Positions 47,761-57,363 of a stretch of 59,697 bases of DNA are shown here, in pieces. Location of the stretch: NCBI GenBank assembly GCA_020630795.1, contig JAHDIK010000010.1, positions 101,406 through 161,102 on the forward strand. The letters run 5' to 3'. Within the stretch, counting starts at the first letter, position 1. Every line of letters begins with the position of its first letter. The position numbers were made by a program, and so were the translations under genes. Below the pieces are notes generated by a model, which saw nothing but the letters and a program-made list of their open reading frames with translations, searched no databases and was not told the origin of the DNA. The stretch is from Colwellia sp. (GTDB lineage: Bacteria; Pseudomonadota; Gammaproteobacteria; Enterobacterales; Alteromonadaceae).

Positions 47761-47796
47761 TTATTACGTTAAAACGACTTCGTTTCAGGATTTATT

Positions 47797-48720
47797 ATGT
47801 CATTACAGAATTTTTTAGCTGACGATCAGCTAACTAAAGCACAAATATTAAGCCTAATAGACTTGGCTAAAAGCATTAAAGCAACACCAAAAGACTACAG
47901 TCAAACATTGGCTGGAAAGTCAGTTGCGATGATTTTTGAAAAACCTTCTTTAAGAACTCATGTAAGTTTTGACATGGGCATTAATAAACTAGGTGGTCAT
48001 GCACTTTATTTAGGGCAACAAAACGGCAAGTTAGGAGAGCGTGAGCGTATTAGTGATTATGCTAACAACCTATCTTGTTACGCTGATGCTATTGTTGCTC
48101 GTGTATTTGAAAACCAAGCAATTGAAGGATTAGCAGAACACGCAAGTGTACCGGTTATTAACGCCTTATGTGACGTATACCATCCATGCCAAGCACTGGC
48201 TGATTTTCTTACGCTTTCAGAGGTTTATGATGACTTAAGCAAAGTTAAATTGGCTTATGTGGGTGACGGTAACAACGTTTCAAATTCATTAATGTTTATG
48301 GCGGCTATACTGGGTGTAGACTTTACTTTGTTATGTCCTGAAGGTCATGGGCCTGATATGGCGTTACTTGAAAAAGCTCAAGGTTTTGCAAAAGCATCAG
48401 GTAGTCAGCTTACTTTTACTTCAAACGTATCTGAACTTGGTGAGCAAAACGCAATTTATACTGATACTTGGGTTTCTATGGGTGACGAAGACCCAAGCAA
48501 AAAAGCAGATATATTAAAGAAATTTACCCCGTATCAGGTTAATCACGAAATGATGGAAAAAGCTGGCGCTAATGTAGTTATGCATTGTCAGCCTGCCCAT
48601 TTGGAAGAAGAAATTACAACGGCTTTATTCGATGACAAAGAAAAGTCAGTTGTGTTTCAAGAGGCAGAAAACAGAATGTGGGCACAAGCAGCAGTGCTTG
48701 TAACCTTGCTCGCAGACTAA
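47797..48720 (+). CDS. argF: Ornithine carbamoyltransferase
   Basis: ArgF makes citrulline from ornithine and carbamoyl phosphate. The carbamoyl-phosphate loop reads FEKPSLRTHVSF in place of the common STRTR, HPCQALADFLT is intact, the ornithine SMG loop is present (DTWVSMGDED), and the catalytic cysteine lies in MHCQPAH rather than HCLPA. The length of 307 residues is normal, and flanking arg genes make the assignment firm despite these variants. Spacing is 36 bp after argB and 107 bp before argG. Confidence 0.93.
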   Translation: MSLQNFLADDQLTKAQILSLIDLAKSIKATPKDYSQTLAGKSVAMIFEKPSLRTHVSFDMGINKLGGHALYLGQQNGKLGERERISDYANNLSCYADAIVARVFENQAIEGLAEHASVPVINALCDVYHPCQALADFLTLSEVYDDLSKVKLAYVGDGNNVSNSLMFMAAILGVDFTLLCPEGHGPDMALLEKAQGFAKASGSQLTFTSNVSELGEQNAIYTDTWVSMGDEDPSKKADILKKFTPYQVNHEMMEKAGANVVMHCQPAHLEEEITTALFDDKEKSVVFQEAENRMWAQAAVLVTLLAD

Positions 48721-48772
48721 CATGTAATAGTTAGGTGTTATGTATTACCTGTTGTAAATAATTAAACTTATT

Positions 48773-48793
48773 AAGGTGTTAGATAAACACCTT
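48773..48793 (+). other. Intercistronic hairpin between argF and argG
   Basis: AAGGTGTT (48773-48780) pairs perfectly with AACACCTT (48786-48793) around AGATA, 34 bp upstream of argG. No T run follows directly. It may be a processing or stability element, or a weak attenuator within the arg operon. Confidence 0.4.
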
Positions 48794-48827
48794 ATGTACA
48801 AATTTTAAAGATTATTAGGAAAAGAAG

Positions 48828-50069
48828 ATGGCATTAGCAGCAAAGAAAAAAATCAAAAAAGTAGTATTAGCGTATTCAGGTGGATTAGATACATCAGCAA
48901 TCATTCCATGGTTAAAAGAAAACTATGAAGGTTGTGAAGTAGTAGCCTTTTGTGCTGATGTTGGTCAAGGCGAAGAAGAGCTTGAAGGTATTAAAGAAAA
49001 AGCGATTGCTTCTGGCGCATCAGAATGTCACGTTGTAGATCTTAAAGAAGAATATGTAAAAGACTACATTTACCCTATTTTAAAAACAGGTGCGGTGTAC
49101 GAAGGTCAATATTTACTTGGTACATCAATGGCTCGCCCTGTTATTGCGAAAGCACATGTTGAAGTGGCACTTAAAGTAGGTGCAGACGCTGTGTGTCACG
49201 GTTGTACAGGTAAAGGTAACGACCAAGTTCGTTTTGAATCATGTTTCGCTGCATTAGCTCCCGAATTAACGGTTATTGCGCCATGGCGTGAGTGGGACAT
49301 GGTTTCTCGTGAAGACTTATTAAACTACTTAGCAGAGCGTGATATTCCATGTGCGGCATCGTTAACTAAAATTTATAGTCGTGATGCTAACTCTTGGCAT
49401 ATTTCTCACGAAGGTGGTGAACTAGAAGATCCGTGGTGTGAGCCGTCTAAAGAAGTATGGACGATGACTGTTGACCCTATGGATGCACCTGATGAAGCTG
49501 AACGTGTACAGCTTAGCTTTGAAAAAGGTGAGTTAGTATCTGTAGATGGTAAAGATTTTAGTGAAACCGATATGCCGTCGCACGAAGCGTTAATGTACCT
49601 AAATGCTAAAGGTGCTGCACACGGTGTAGGTCGTATTGATATTGTTGAAAACCGTTTAGTAGGTATGAAGTCTAGAGGATGTTACGAAACTCCGGGTGGC
49701 ACTATTTTAATGGCTGCTTATAAAGGTTTAGAAACACTTATTTTAGACAAAGAGTCGCTTAAATACCGTGAATCAATTGCTTTAGAATTTTCACATGTTA
49801 TTTATGATGGTCGTTGGTTTACGCCTTTAGCTAAAGCACAGTTAGCTGGCGCAGCTTCATTTGCTGAAAAACTAACTGGTGATGTAGTGGTTAAATTATA
49901 CAAAGGCACAGCGCAGGTTACACAGCGTCGTTCAGCAAACTCTCTTTACTCAGAAGAGTTCGCAACATTTGGTGCTGATGATGTTTATGACCAACAACAT
50001 GCTGAAGGTTTTATTCGTTTATTCAGTTTATCTAGCCGTATTACTGCACTTTCTCAAAAGGAGAAATAA
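48828..50069 (+). CDS. argG: Argininosuccinate synthase
   Basis: ArgG joins citrulline and aspartate with ATP. The N-type ATP pyrophosphatase loop is [12 protein letters not shown] (about residues 14-25), and [34 protein letters not shown] and [13 protein letters not shown] are family motifs. The length of 413 residues is as for the common bacterial class. TTAGGAAAAG precedes the ATG. argH begins 2 bp after its stop. Confidence 0.97.
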   Translation: MALAAKKKIKKVVLAYSGGLDTSAIIPWLKENYEGCEVVAFCADVGQGEEELEGIKEKAIASGASECHVVDLKEEYVKDYIYPILKTGAVYEGQYLLGTSMARPVIAKAHVEVALKVGADAVCHGCTGKGNDQVRFESCFAALAPELTVIAPWREWDMVSREDLLNYLAERDIPCAASLTKIYSRDANSWHISHEGGELEDPWCEPSKEVWTMTVDPMDAPDEAERVQLSFEKGELVSVDGKDFSETDMPSHEALMYLNAKGAAHGVGRIDIVENRLVGMKSRGCYETPGGTILMAAYKGLETLILDKESLKYRESIALEFSHVIYDGRWFTPLAKAQLAGAASFAEKLTGDVVVKLYKGTAQVTQRRSANSLYSEEFATFGADDVYDQQHAEGFIRLFSLSSRITALSQKEK

Positions 50070-50071
50070 GC

Positions 50072-52015
50072 ATGGCATTATGGGGCGGTCGTTTTAAAGA
50101 AGCAGCAAGCGTTCAGTTTAAAAAGTTCAATGACTCTCTGCCGGTTGATTACCGTATGGCAGTGCAGGATATTGTTGGATCTATTGCTTGGGCTGGCGCT
50201 ATACATTCAGTTGGAGTGCTGTCTGATCAAGAGCTTACTGATATCACTGAGGCATTAAATGAGTTAAAAGCGTCAGTAGAAGAGAATCCTAAACAGATTC
50301 TTCTTTCTGATGCTGAAGACATTCATAGCTGGGTGGAAGGTAAACTGATTGAAAAAACGGGTGATTTAGGTAAAAAGCTTCACACAGGCCGCAGCCGTAA
50401 TGACCAAGTAGCAACAGATTTAAAATTATGGTGTAAAGAAACAGGCGGAGAATTATTACTCGCTTTAGTGAATTTGCAACAAGCCATGTTAGAGCTTGCT
50501 GAACGTGAACGAAATACCGTATTACCGGGTTATACGCATTTGCAACGTGCGCAGCCCGTAACATTCGGTCACTGGTGTTTAGCTTACGTTGAAATGTTTA
50601 ACCGAGATATTGGCCGTTTGAAAGACGCGTTATACCGTGCTGATACGTCACCATTAGGTTCTGGCGCATTAGCGGGCACAGCCTATCCTATTGACCGCGA
50701 CTTATTGGCGCATAATTTGGGCTTTAGAAGTGCTACGTTAAACAGCTTAGACGCAGTGTCTGATAGAGACCATGTGTTAGAGTTTTTATCAACCGCTAGC
50801 ATTTCGATGATGCATATGTCGCGTTTTGCAGAAGATCTAATCTTCTATAATTCTGGCGAAGCTGGTTTTGTTGAAATGAGTGATCTTGTGAGCTCAGGCT
50901 CTTCATTAATGCCACAAAAGAAAAACCCAGATGCGTGTGAATTAATTCGTGGTAAAGCTGGCAGAGTAATGGGTTCATTATCTGGCATGCTAGTAACAAT
51001 GAAAGCATTACCACTGGCTTACAACAAAGATATGCAAGAAGACAAAGAAGGTCTTTTTGATGCATTAGACACGTGGTTAGAAGTGATGCAAATGGCAGTG
51101 CTAGTTGCAGATGGTTTGAAAGTAAACCGTTCTCGTACATTAGCGGCAGCACAGCAAGGATACTCTAACGCAACTGAATTAGCAGACTATTTGGTTGCTA
51201 AGGATATTCCATTCCGTGAAGCACATCATATTGTAGGTGAAGCGGTATTGGCAGCTATTGAAGCTGGCCACGCTTTGGAAGACTTTACGTTAGCTCAGTT
51301 ACAAGAGTTTAGCGATAAAATTGAAAACGATGTATATCAATACTTATCAATAGAATCTTGTTTAGATAAACGTGAAGCTATTGGTGGAACATCTCGTGTT
51401 CAAGTTCAAAAAGCGTTAGACAGTAATCAGTCAGGTGATAATGACAACCTAAGTGCCCAAGTTATTGGCGCTCCGGGTAAAAAGCAAATTAGTTTAGCGC
51501 TTAAACAAGTTACTCAACGTTTAAATGCTCAACGCGCTGCAGCCATGTCGGTTCGTCGTGCTCGTATGTCAGATGTTGATAAAATACATCAACTGGTAAG
51601 CTTTTGGGCTGACAAAGGTGAAATTTTACCTCGTAGTCGCGATAACATTATTCATGACATTCAAAATTTCGTTGTAGCAGAAGTAGAAGGTAAAGTTGTG
51701 GCCAGTGCTTCGCTTTACATATACCAAACAGGTTTAGCTGAAATCCGCTCGATTGTTGTTGATGAAGCATTTCATAATCAAGGCCAAGGCCAAGCAATGG
51801 TTCAGTACTTGTTGGAGTACGCGTGTGAAATTGAGTTACAGCAAATAATCGTACTTACTTACGTGCCTGAATACTTCAATAAACTTGGTTTTACTATGAT
51901 CGAGAAAAGCTCTCTTGCTGACAACATTATTGAAGATAGTGAACAAAGTCCTCATAAAGACCCAGAAGACGAAGTTGCAATGGAATATATTGTACAACGT
52001 ACAAATGAAAAATAA
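50072..52015 (+). CDS. argH: ArgH(A): argininosuccinate lyase fused to a GNAT acetyltransferase domain
   Basis: Residues 1-460 are a full argininosuccinate lyase: [10 protein letters not shown], the [17 protein letters not shown] loop, [13 protein letters not shown], and the superfamily signature [12 protein letters not shown]. After about residue 485 a GNAT domain begins ([17 protein letters not shown]), with acetyl-CoA motif A in [19 protein letters not shown] and [11 protein letters not shown] near the end. This ArgH(A) fusion is known from marine gammaproteobacteria, where the tail can act as N-acetylglutamate synthase. Total length is 647 residues against about 457 for plain ArgH. A stand-alone ArgA follows after 34 bp. 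Confidence 0.95.
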   Translation: MALWGGRFKEAASVQFKKFNDSLPVDYRMAVQDIVGSIAWAGAIHSVGVLSDQELTDITEALNELKASVEENPKQILLSDAEDIHSWVEGKLIEKTGDLGKKLHTGRSRNDQVATDLKLWCKETGGELLLALVNLQQAMLELAERERNTVLPGYTHLQRAQPVTFGHWCLAYVEMFNRDIGRLKDALYRADTSPLGSGALAGTAYPIDRDLLAHNLGFRSATLNSLDAVSDRDHVLEFLSTASISMMHMSRFAEDLIFYNSGEAGFVEMSDLVSSGSSLMPQKKNPDACELIRGKAGRVMGSLSGMLVTMKALPLAYNKDMQEDKEGLFDALDTWLEVMQMAVLVADGLKVNRSRTLAAAQQGYSNATELADYLVAKDIPFREAHHIVGEAVLAAIEAGHALEDFTLAQLQEFSDKIENDVYQYLSIESCLDKREAIGGTSRVQVQKALDSNQSGDNDNLSAQVIGAPGKKQISLALKQVTQRLNAQRAAAMSVRRARMSDVDKIHQLVSFWADKGEILPRSRDNIIHDIQNFVVAEVEGKVVASASLYIYQTGLAEIRSIVVDEAFHNQGQGQAMVQYLLEYACEIELQQIIVLTYVPEYFNKLGFTMIEKSSLADNIIEDSEQSPHKDPEDEVAMEYIVQRTNEK

Positions 52016-52049
52016 GTGTTAAAGAATCGAATAAGTAGTGACCCCGTAG

Positions 52050-53360
52050 ATGGATAACAACGACAAAAATAACGTTAAATGGTTTAGAAACGCAGCACCT
52101 TATATTAATGCACACCGTGGTAAAACGGTGGTATTAATGTTCGGCGGGGAGGCAGTTTTACACCCAAACTTTGCCAATATCATTCATGATATTGCTTTAT
52201 TGCGAAGCTTGGGTGTGAAGTTGGTGCTCGTTCATGGCGCAAGGCCGCAGATTGAAGATAGAATGAAACTTCAAAATGTAGAACCGTTAATGGAAAATAA
52301 TATCCGCATCACAGATAGTGGAACACTGTCGGCTGTTAAAGATGCTACGGGGTCACTACGTATTCATATTGAAGCGCTTTTAACCATGGGGTTGGTAAAT
52401 TCACCCATGCACGGTTCCCAAATTAGAGTAAGTACTGGGAACTTTGTTATTTCTAAACCTATTGGCGTTAGAAATGGCGTGGATTTTAAACATACTGGCA
52501 TGGTTAGACGAATTGATACGGTAGGTATTAATACCCAACTTGATTATGGCTCCATCGTTTTACTCTCACCTGTTGGTTATTCTCCTACAGGAGAAGTGTT
52601 TAATTTGTCACTTGAAGATGTTGCTACTCAAACTGCAATTTCATTAAAAGCAGACAAATTGATTACTTTCACTGAACAAGAAGGCTTAATTGATTCAACG
52701 GGTAAACTTGTTAAAAGTTGTGGCGTTAGTAAAGTTAAAGAGTTACTAAAACAGACTGATGATCATATCGAGCAACTGTTAATGAGAGCTATTATTCAAA
52801 GTGGTGAAAATGGCGTAGAACGTTGCCACTGTATTAGCTACCAATCAGACAGCGCTCTTTTACAGGAACTTTTCACACGTGATGGTGCAGGTACGCTTAT
52901 TGCCAAAGATTATCAAGAGCAAGTTTCTACCGCCACGATTGATGATGTAGGTGGTATATTAGAATTATTGGCACCTCTTGAAGAAGAAGGCATACTTGTT
53001 AAGCGTTCACGCGAATTACTTGAAGTAGAAATCGAACGTTTTACCGTTATCAAAAAAGAAGATGTCATTATCGCATGTGCTGCGCTTTATCCATACCCTG
53101 AAGATAACTCTGGTGAAGTAGCCTGCGTAGCAATACACCCAGATTACCGTAAAGGAAATAGAGGGGTTAGACTGATTAACACCTTGGAACAAGCAGCGAA
53201 GAAACAGCGTTTATCATCAATCTTTGTATTAACTACAGTAAGTGGGCATTGGTTTTTAGAGCAAGGTTTTACCGAGCAGCCTTTAGATAAGTTGCCTGAA
53301 GGTAAAAAGAAAATGTATAACTTTCAGCGTAAATCTAAAGTTTTTGTAAAAGACATTTAA
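52050..53360 (+). CDS. argA: N-acetylglutamate synthase
   Basis: ArgA acetylates glutamate with acetyl-CoA, the first arginine step. The N-terminal amino-acid-kinase-like domain (about 10-285), which binds arginine in E. coli ArgA, begins FRNAAPYINAHRGKTVVLMF and has LVLVHGARPQIEDRM. The C-terminal GNAT domain (about 290-436) has VACVAIHPDYRKGNRGVRL as motif A. The length of 436 residues is normal. Its place as the last gene of the arg operon, next to the GNAT tail of ArgH, makes two candidate enzymes for one step. Confidence 0.94.
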   Translation: MDNNDKNNVKWFRNAAPYINAHRGKTVVLMFGGEAVLHPNFANIIHDIALLRSLGVKLVLVHGARPQIEDRMKLQNVEPLMENNIRITDSGTLSAVKDATGSLRIHIEALLTMGLVNSPMHGSQIRVSTGNFVISKPIGVRNGVDFKHTGMVRRIDTVGINTQLDYGSIVLLSPVGYSPTGEVFNLSLEDVATQTAISLKADKLITFTEQEGLIDSTGKLVKSCGVSKVKELLKQTDDHIEQLLMRAIIQSGENGVERCHCISYQSDSALLQELFTRDGAGTLIAKDYQEQVSTATIDDVGGILELLAPLEEEGILVKRSRELLEVEIERFTVIKKEDVIIACAALYPYPEDNSGEVACVAIHPDYRKGNRGVRLINTLEQAAKKQRLSSIFVLTTVSGHWFLEQGFTEQPLDKLPEGKKKMYNFQRKSKVFVKDI

Positions 53361-53403
53361 AAATATGGTCGTGTACGTTATGGAATACGCGACCTTATAT
53401 TTC
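53361..53403 (+). terminator. Probable terminator of the arg operon
   Basis: GGTCGTGTA (53367-53375) pairs with TACGCGACC (53386-53394) with one G-U pair around a 10-nt loop, followed by a T-rich but mixed tail, directly after the argA stop. Confidence 0.55.
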
Positions 53404-53450
53404 ATTATCTCCTCTTCCATATTCTTAAATCAGTTTTTCATTTTCTAAAT

Positions 53451-53466
53451 GTAACAAAAATGTTAC
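53451..53466. promoter_or_regulatory. Dyad upstream of the wza-like gene
   Basis: GTAACA (53451-53456) and TGTTAC (53461-53466) form a perfect inverted repeat around AAAA, in the 206-bp gap between the arg terminator and the wza-like start. It is a possible operator for the polysaccharide-export pair. The regulator is unknown. Confidence 0.3.
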
Positions 53467-53609
53467 TTTAAACTTGTGTTATTCTCATTTTTACTGTGCA
53501 ATAGCATTATGAGGGTAATATCGGCTTAAAGTAGATAAGTAAATTAACACTAAGTCTTTAAAAAATAACTATATATTGGTATTTTAAGTTGTTGAATATT
53601 GGGTTTTTT

Positions 53610-54119
53610 ATGCGTTTTTTAGTGATAGTCTTTTTATTTATTTGTCAGCCGTTATTGGCCAATGACTATAAATTAGGTCCTGGTGATAAAATACAAATTA
53701 GTGTTTATGGCGAAAGTGACCTAACGACAAATGTAAGAATAGATAAGTCTGGCTATATCTCTTTTCCGTTTTTAGATGATATACAAGTGATAAACTTGTC
53801 CGTTAAAGAGTTGGAAAAAGTGATATATGAAGGGCTTTTAGGTGATTATTTGGTATCGCCGCAAGTGTCTGTTTCTATTACAGAATATCGTCCATTCTTT
53901 ATTCATGGGCAAGTAAACAGACCTGGTGGTTACCCGTATCAAGATGACTTAACCTTTGATAAAGCTATTGCGGTAGCTGGGGGATTATCAAGTAGGGCAT
54001 CTAAAACAGATTGGACAATAACCCGTACGGTGAACGGAAAAACAATCACTGTAAACGCAAATGTTGCGACACAAATATACCCTGACGATATAATAAAAAT
54101 AGAGCAGAGCTTTTTTTGA
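53610..54119 (+). CDS. Short Wza-like polysaccharide export protein
   Basis: A signal peptide (about 1-18, ending LLA) is followed by a polysaccharide-export (Poly_export) domain, YKLGPGDKIQISVYGESDLT, and one SLBB-type domain with FFIHGQVNRPGGYPYQDD. At 169 residues it is less than half the size of E. coli Wza and lacks the C-terminal helix that crosses the outer membrane. No lipobox cysteine in the right context is visible. An upstream TTG at 53589 is in frame, but the ATG at 53610, with GGG 6 bp before it, starts directly at the signal peptide. Its stop overlaps the next gene's start. Confidence 0.85.
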   Translation: MRFLVIVFLFICQPLLANDYKLGPGDKIQISVYGESDLTTNVRIDKSGYISFPFLDDIQVINLSVKELEKVIYEGLLGDYLVSPQVSVSITEYRPFFIHGQVNRPGGYPYQDDLTFDKAIAVAGGLSSRASKTDWTITRTVNGKTITVNANVATQIYPDDIIKIEQSFF

Positions 54120-56278
54120 ACAACATAAACAGCGACAAAGAGAATTTACCAACACAACAGAATGACGATGTTGAATTAGGCGAAGTACTTCGACCTTTGT
54201 GGGTTCGTCGTTGGAAAATTACCTTCTTTACTTTGCTTATTACGTTGTTAGTTGCCTTTTATGTTTCATTATTAAAACCATCGTATACTGCAACCGCTAC
54301 CTTACAAATCGGTAGCAATAAACCAAGTAACACGCTTTCTATCAACGATGCTTTTAACGAATCTAGTGCTAGCCAAGAACAAATTCAAACTCAATATGAA
54401 CTACTTCGATCGAGAAAGTTTGCCGAACGAGTCATCACACGCCTTAACCTGACAAAGCACGAAGAATTCAATAGCAATAAATATAATAATAAAATCCCTT
54501 TTCTCGCTGATTCATCAGCAAATAAAAAAGCCCCAACCCTCAATAGAGTTGTTGATGCATTCAGAAGCCGATTAACGATTGCTCCAATTACTGATACTGA
54601 ACTTGTTAAAATTACATTCCGTTCTTATTCTCCAGATCTATCAAAACAAGTGGCGAACCAAATTGGCGAAACGTATCTACAGTACCAAGATGAAATTCAT
54701 CGTGCGTCTAAAGAATCCACATCGCAATGGTTAGTTGACCAACTAGAGGAACTCGGTCAAAAACTTGAATCGTCGGAGCTTGCGTTACAAGAATACCGAG
54801 AACAAGAAGGGTTAGTAGACATACAAGGTGTTGTTGGTTTAGTTGCTTCAGAATTAACAGAATTAACATCGGTCGCTTTAAAGGCTGAAAAATATAAAGA
54901 TGACCTTAAAGTTACGTATGAATATATTCAAAATAATAAAGAGAACTTACGAGGTCTAGTTGAGTTAAATGAAGTCAGTGAGCATTTAACTTATATGCAA
55001 TTACGTCGCTCTCAAGAACAGGTAGAACGTAAAGTATTCGAATTAGCAAAACGTTATGGTCCAAAACATCCTAAACGTATCGCTGTAGAGGCTGAACTTG
55101 AGTCGTTAGGTAAACGTATCAATCGTCAAGTAAATGAAATTATTATTTCCGTTGAAAAACAATATTCAACGGCTGTTGAAAAAGCTAAAGCAACCAAACA
55201 GAGGTTAGAAACCTCAAAGCAAGATTTTTTGCGTTTAAGTCGTTTAAAGAACAAATTTTTCCAATTGCAAAGAGAAGTTGATACTAACAAAGAGTTGTAC
55301 GGAAACTACTTGGTTAGACTGAAAGAAGCTGATGCAATGGGTAATTATAAAACAAACTTTTATGTGCGTTTTATCGATAAAGCTATTATTCCTAAATTCC
55401 CTGTCGCACCTAATAAAAAGCTTTACGTTATTATTAGTTTTATTCTGTCGTTTCTCGTTATTTCCATTGTAGTGATTATGCGTGAACTGTTGATGGATAC
55501 CTTGAACTCACGACGTAAGCTAGATAACTTCCAAGAAGCTCCAGTACTAGCTGTACTTCCTAAGTTTAAGCTGAGTGGCAATCAAACTCATTCAGATGTA
55601 AACGACAATAGGTTCACAGAGGCAGTGCGAACCTTACGAACAGCATTACTTTTTAATGGTGAGAAAAAGCCACCAAAGGTTATTGCAATAACATCGTCAG
55701 TACCGAATGAAGGTAAATCTACCATTGCTTTACATCTTTCTCGCTCATTCAGTGAGATGGAAAAAGTATTGCTTATTGAAGCTGATATGCGACACCCAAC
55801 GGTTGCTAAAAACCTTAACCTTGATGTTCATCGCCCTGGTTTGTCTAACTTGCTGGCGAAAACTCACCAAATAAACGAATGTATAGTGAGAGATAAAAAC
55901 TTAAAACTCGACATTCTAACGTCTGGAATATCACCAGCTAATCCATTGGCGTTTTTATCAATGAAGCGTTTTAATATGTTGATTAAAGTATTTGGTAACT
56001 TTTATGATCGTATTATCATTGAAACGCCCCCTGTTAATGCGGTAAGTGACGCTGTGATTATTTCCAAAATTGTGGATAGCGTTATCTATGTTGTGCATGG
56101 GTCTAAAACCAAACGTGAGCAAATAACACAAGGCTTACGTATGCTTAAACAGGTAAGTGCTCCTATTGAAGGGGTTGTTATTAACCAAAGTCAGAATATT
56201 GATACCGATAAATATCAAAACAAATATTACAATGATATGGCCAATATCATTAAGCTTCCTATTCGTAAACAGATGTAA
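54116..56278 (+). CDS. Wzc-like chain-length regulator and tyrosine autokinase
   Basis: A 720-residue inner-membrane protein. It has an N-terminal Wzz domain with a first membrane segment (about 33-53), a long coiled coil (about 195-400), a second membrane segment (about 441-462) and a cytosolic BY-kinase domain. The Walker A loop is SSVPNEGKST (about 526-535). Walker A' reads LLIEADMRHP and Walker B reads RIIIETPPV, each with glutamate where aspartate is usual. The C-terminus has a small tyrosine cluster (YQNKYYND). The start is TTG at 54116, overlapping the wza-like stop (TTGA). No glycosyltransferase, polymerase, flippase or phosphatase gene is adjacent. Confidence 0.88.
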   Translation: MNNINSDKENLPTQQNDDVELGEVLRPLWVRRWKITFFTLLITLLVAFYVSLLKPSYTATATLQIGSNKPSNTLSINDAFNESSASQEQIQTQYELLRSRKFAERVITRLNLTKHEEFNSNKYNNKIPFLADSSANKKAPTLNRVVDAFRSRLTIAPITDTELVKITFRSYSPDLSKQVANQIGETYLQYQDEIHRASKESTSQWLVDQLEELGQKLESSELALQEYREQEGLVDIQGVVGLVASELTELTSVALKAEKYKDDLKVTYEYIQNNKENLRGLVELNEVSEHLTYMQLRRSQEQVERKVFELAKRYGPKHPKRIAVEAELESLGKRINRQVNEIIISVEKQYSTAVEKAKATKQRLETSKQDFLRLSRLKNKFFQLQREVDTNKELYGNYLVRLKEADAMGNYKTNFYVRFIDKAIIPKFPVAPNKKLYVIISFILSFLVISIVVIMRELLMDTLNSRRKLDNFQEAPVLAVLPKFKLSGNQTHSDVNDNRFTEAVRTLRTALLFNGEKKPPKVIAITSSVPNEGKSTIALHLSRSFSEMEKVLLIEADMRHPTVAKNLNLDVHRPGLSNLLAKTHQINECIVRDKNLKLDILTSGISPANPLAFLSMKRFNMLIKVFGNFYDRIIIETPPVNAVSDAVIISKIVDSVIYVVHGSKTKREQITQGLRMLKQVSAPIEGVVINQSQNIDTDKYQNKYYNDMANIIKLPIRKQM

Positions 56279-56331
56279 ATAGTTAAAAATTATCGCTGAT
56301 AAAAACTAGCGTTGTCTGTATTATACGTTGC

Positions 56332-57363
56332 ATGAAAACTCTCTCTAATTACTCATTAAAGCAAAACAATAGTTTCGCTGTAGATTCTATCTCTCCGCTT
56401 GTATATTGCCCATCATCAGAGAGCGATTTACAAGAACTTGCTGATCTTCTGCCAGCATCTTTTTATATTTTAGGCGAAGGTTACAATACACTGCTTGTTG
56501 ACTCTCGTGCTCCGGTAATTATTAAGCCTGAGTTTTTTGGTGTATCAATCAGAGAATGTGATGAAGGCTATACCGTTAGTGCTGCCGCTAGTGAAAACTG
56601 GCATGAACTCGTGCTGCATTGTATTAGCAAAGGTATTAATGGATTAGAAAACTTAGCACTTATTCCTGGTAGTGTTGGAGCTGCGCCCATTCAAAATATT
56701 GGTGCATACGGCGTGGAGTTATCTCAGTATTGTAGCGAAGTAACTTGGTTTGATTTTGACAAGCAACAATTAACACAATTTACTAATGACGAATGTAAGT
56801 TTTCTTACCGCGAGAGTATTTTTAAGCATGGTTTAAAAAATAAAGGGCTGATTACTCAAGTTACCTTCTTTTTTACAAAAAAATGGAAACCTAATCTATC
56901 TTATGCGGGATTAGACGACTTACCTACTAATGTGTCTGCTCAAGCCGTCTTAAACAAAGTGATTGAAATTAGGCAATCAAAACTACCAGACCCAAATGAG
57001 CTACCCAATGCCGGTAGTTTTTTTAAAAACCCATTATTAAACAAGGCTGATTGGCTAGAACTCAAAAAACTCTTTCCTGATGTACCGAGTTACCCGCAGG
57101 CGAGTGGTCACGTTAAAGTAGCTGCAGGTTGGTTAATACAAGAAGCAGGTTTAAAAGGCTTTGAGGAAAATGGTGTTGGTGTTCATAAAAATCAGGCGTT
57201 AGTTCTTGTTAACTATACAAGCAACTCAGGCGGAAGTATTTCAACGTTAGCGAACACTGTTTACAACAAAGTGTATGAAAAATTTGGTATACAATTAGAG
57301 CCAGAAGTTAGGGCTGTTTTTTCAACAGGTGAATCAACCTTAATAAGGCTATCACATGGCTAA
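56332..57363 (+). CDS. murB: UDP-N-acetylenolpyruvoylglucosamine reductase
   Basis: MurB reduces UDP-N-acetylglucosamine enolpyruvate to UDP-N-acetylmuramate with FAD and NADPH, an early step of peptidoglycan synthesis. The FAD-binding segments are ILGEGYNTLL and GLENLALIPGSVGAAPIQNIGAYG. YRESIFK and the catalytic serine in PNAGSFFKNP follow, and the type I C-terminus has LEPEVRAV. The length of 343 residues matches E. coli MurB. Its end overlaps the birA start by 8 bp. Confidence 0.96.
   Translation: MKTLSNYSLKQNNSFAVDSISPLVYCPSSESDLQELADLLPASFYILGEGYNTLLVDSRAPVIIKPEFFGVSIRECDEGYTVSAAASENWHELVLHCISKGINGLENLALIPGSVGAAPIQNIGAYGVELSQYCSEVTWFDFDKQQLTQFTNDECKFSYRESIFKHGLKNKGLITQVTFFFTKKWKPNLSYAGLDDLPTNVSAQAVLNKVIEIRQSKLPDPNELPNAGSFFKNPLLNKADWLELKKLFPDVPSYPQASGHVKVAAGWLIQEAGLKGFEENGVGVHKNQALVLVNYTSNSGGSISTLANTVYNKVYEKFGIQLEPEVRAVFSTGESTLIRLSHG

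Noticed and set aside
50289..51152. Minus-strand reading frames of 91 and 118 codons inside argH
   Set aside because: They are antisense to conserved argininosuccinate lyase sequence and have cysteine- and leucine-rich non-protein composition.
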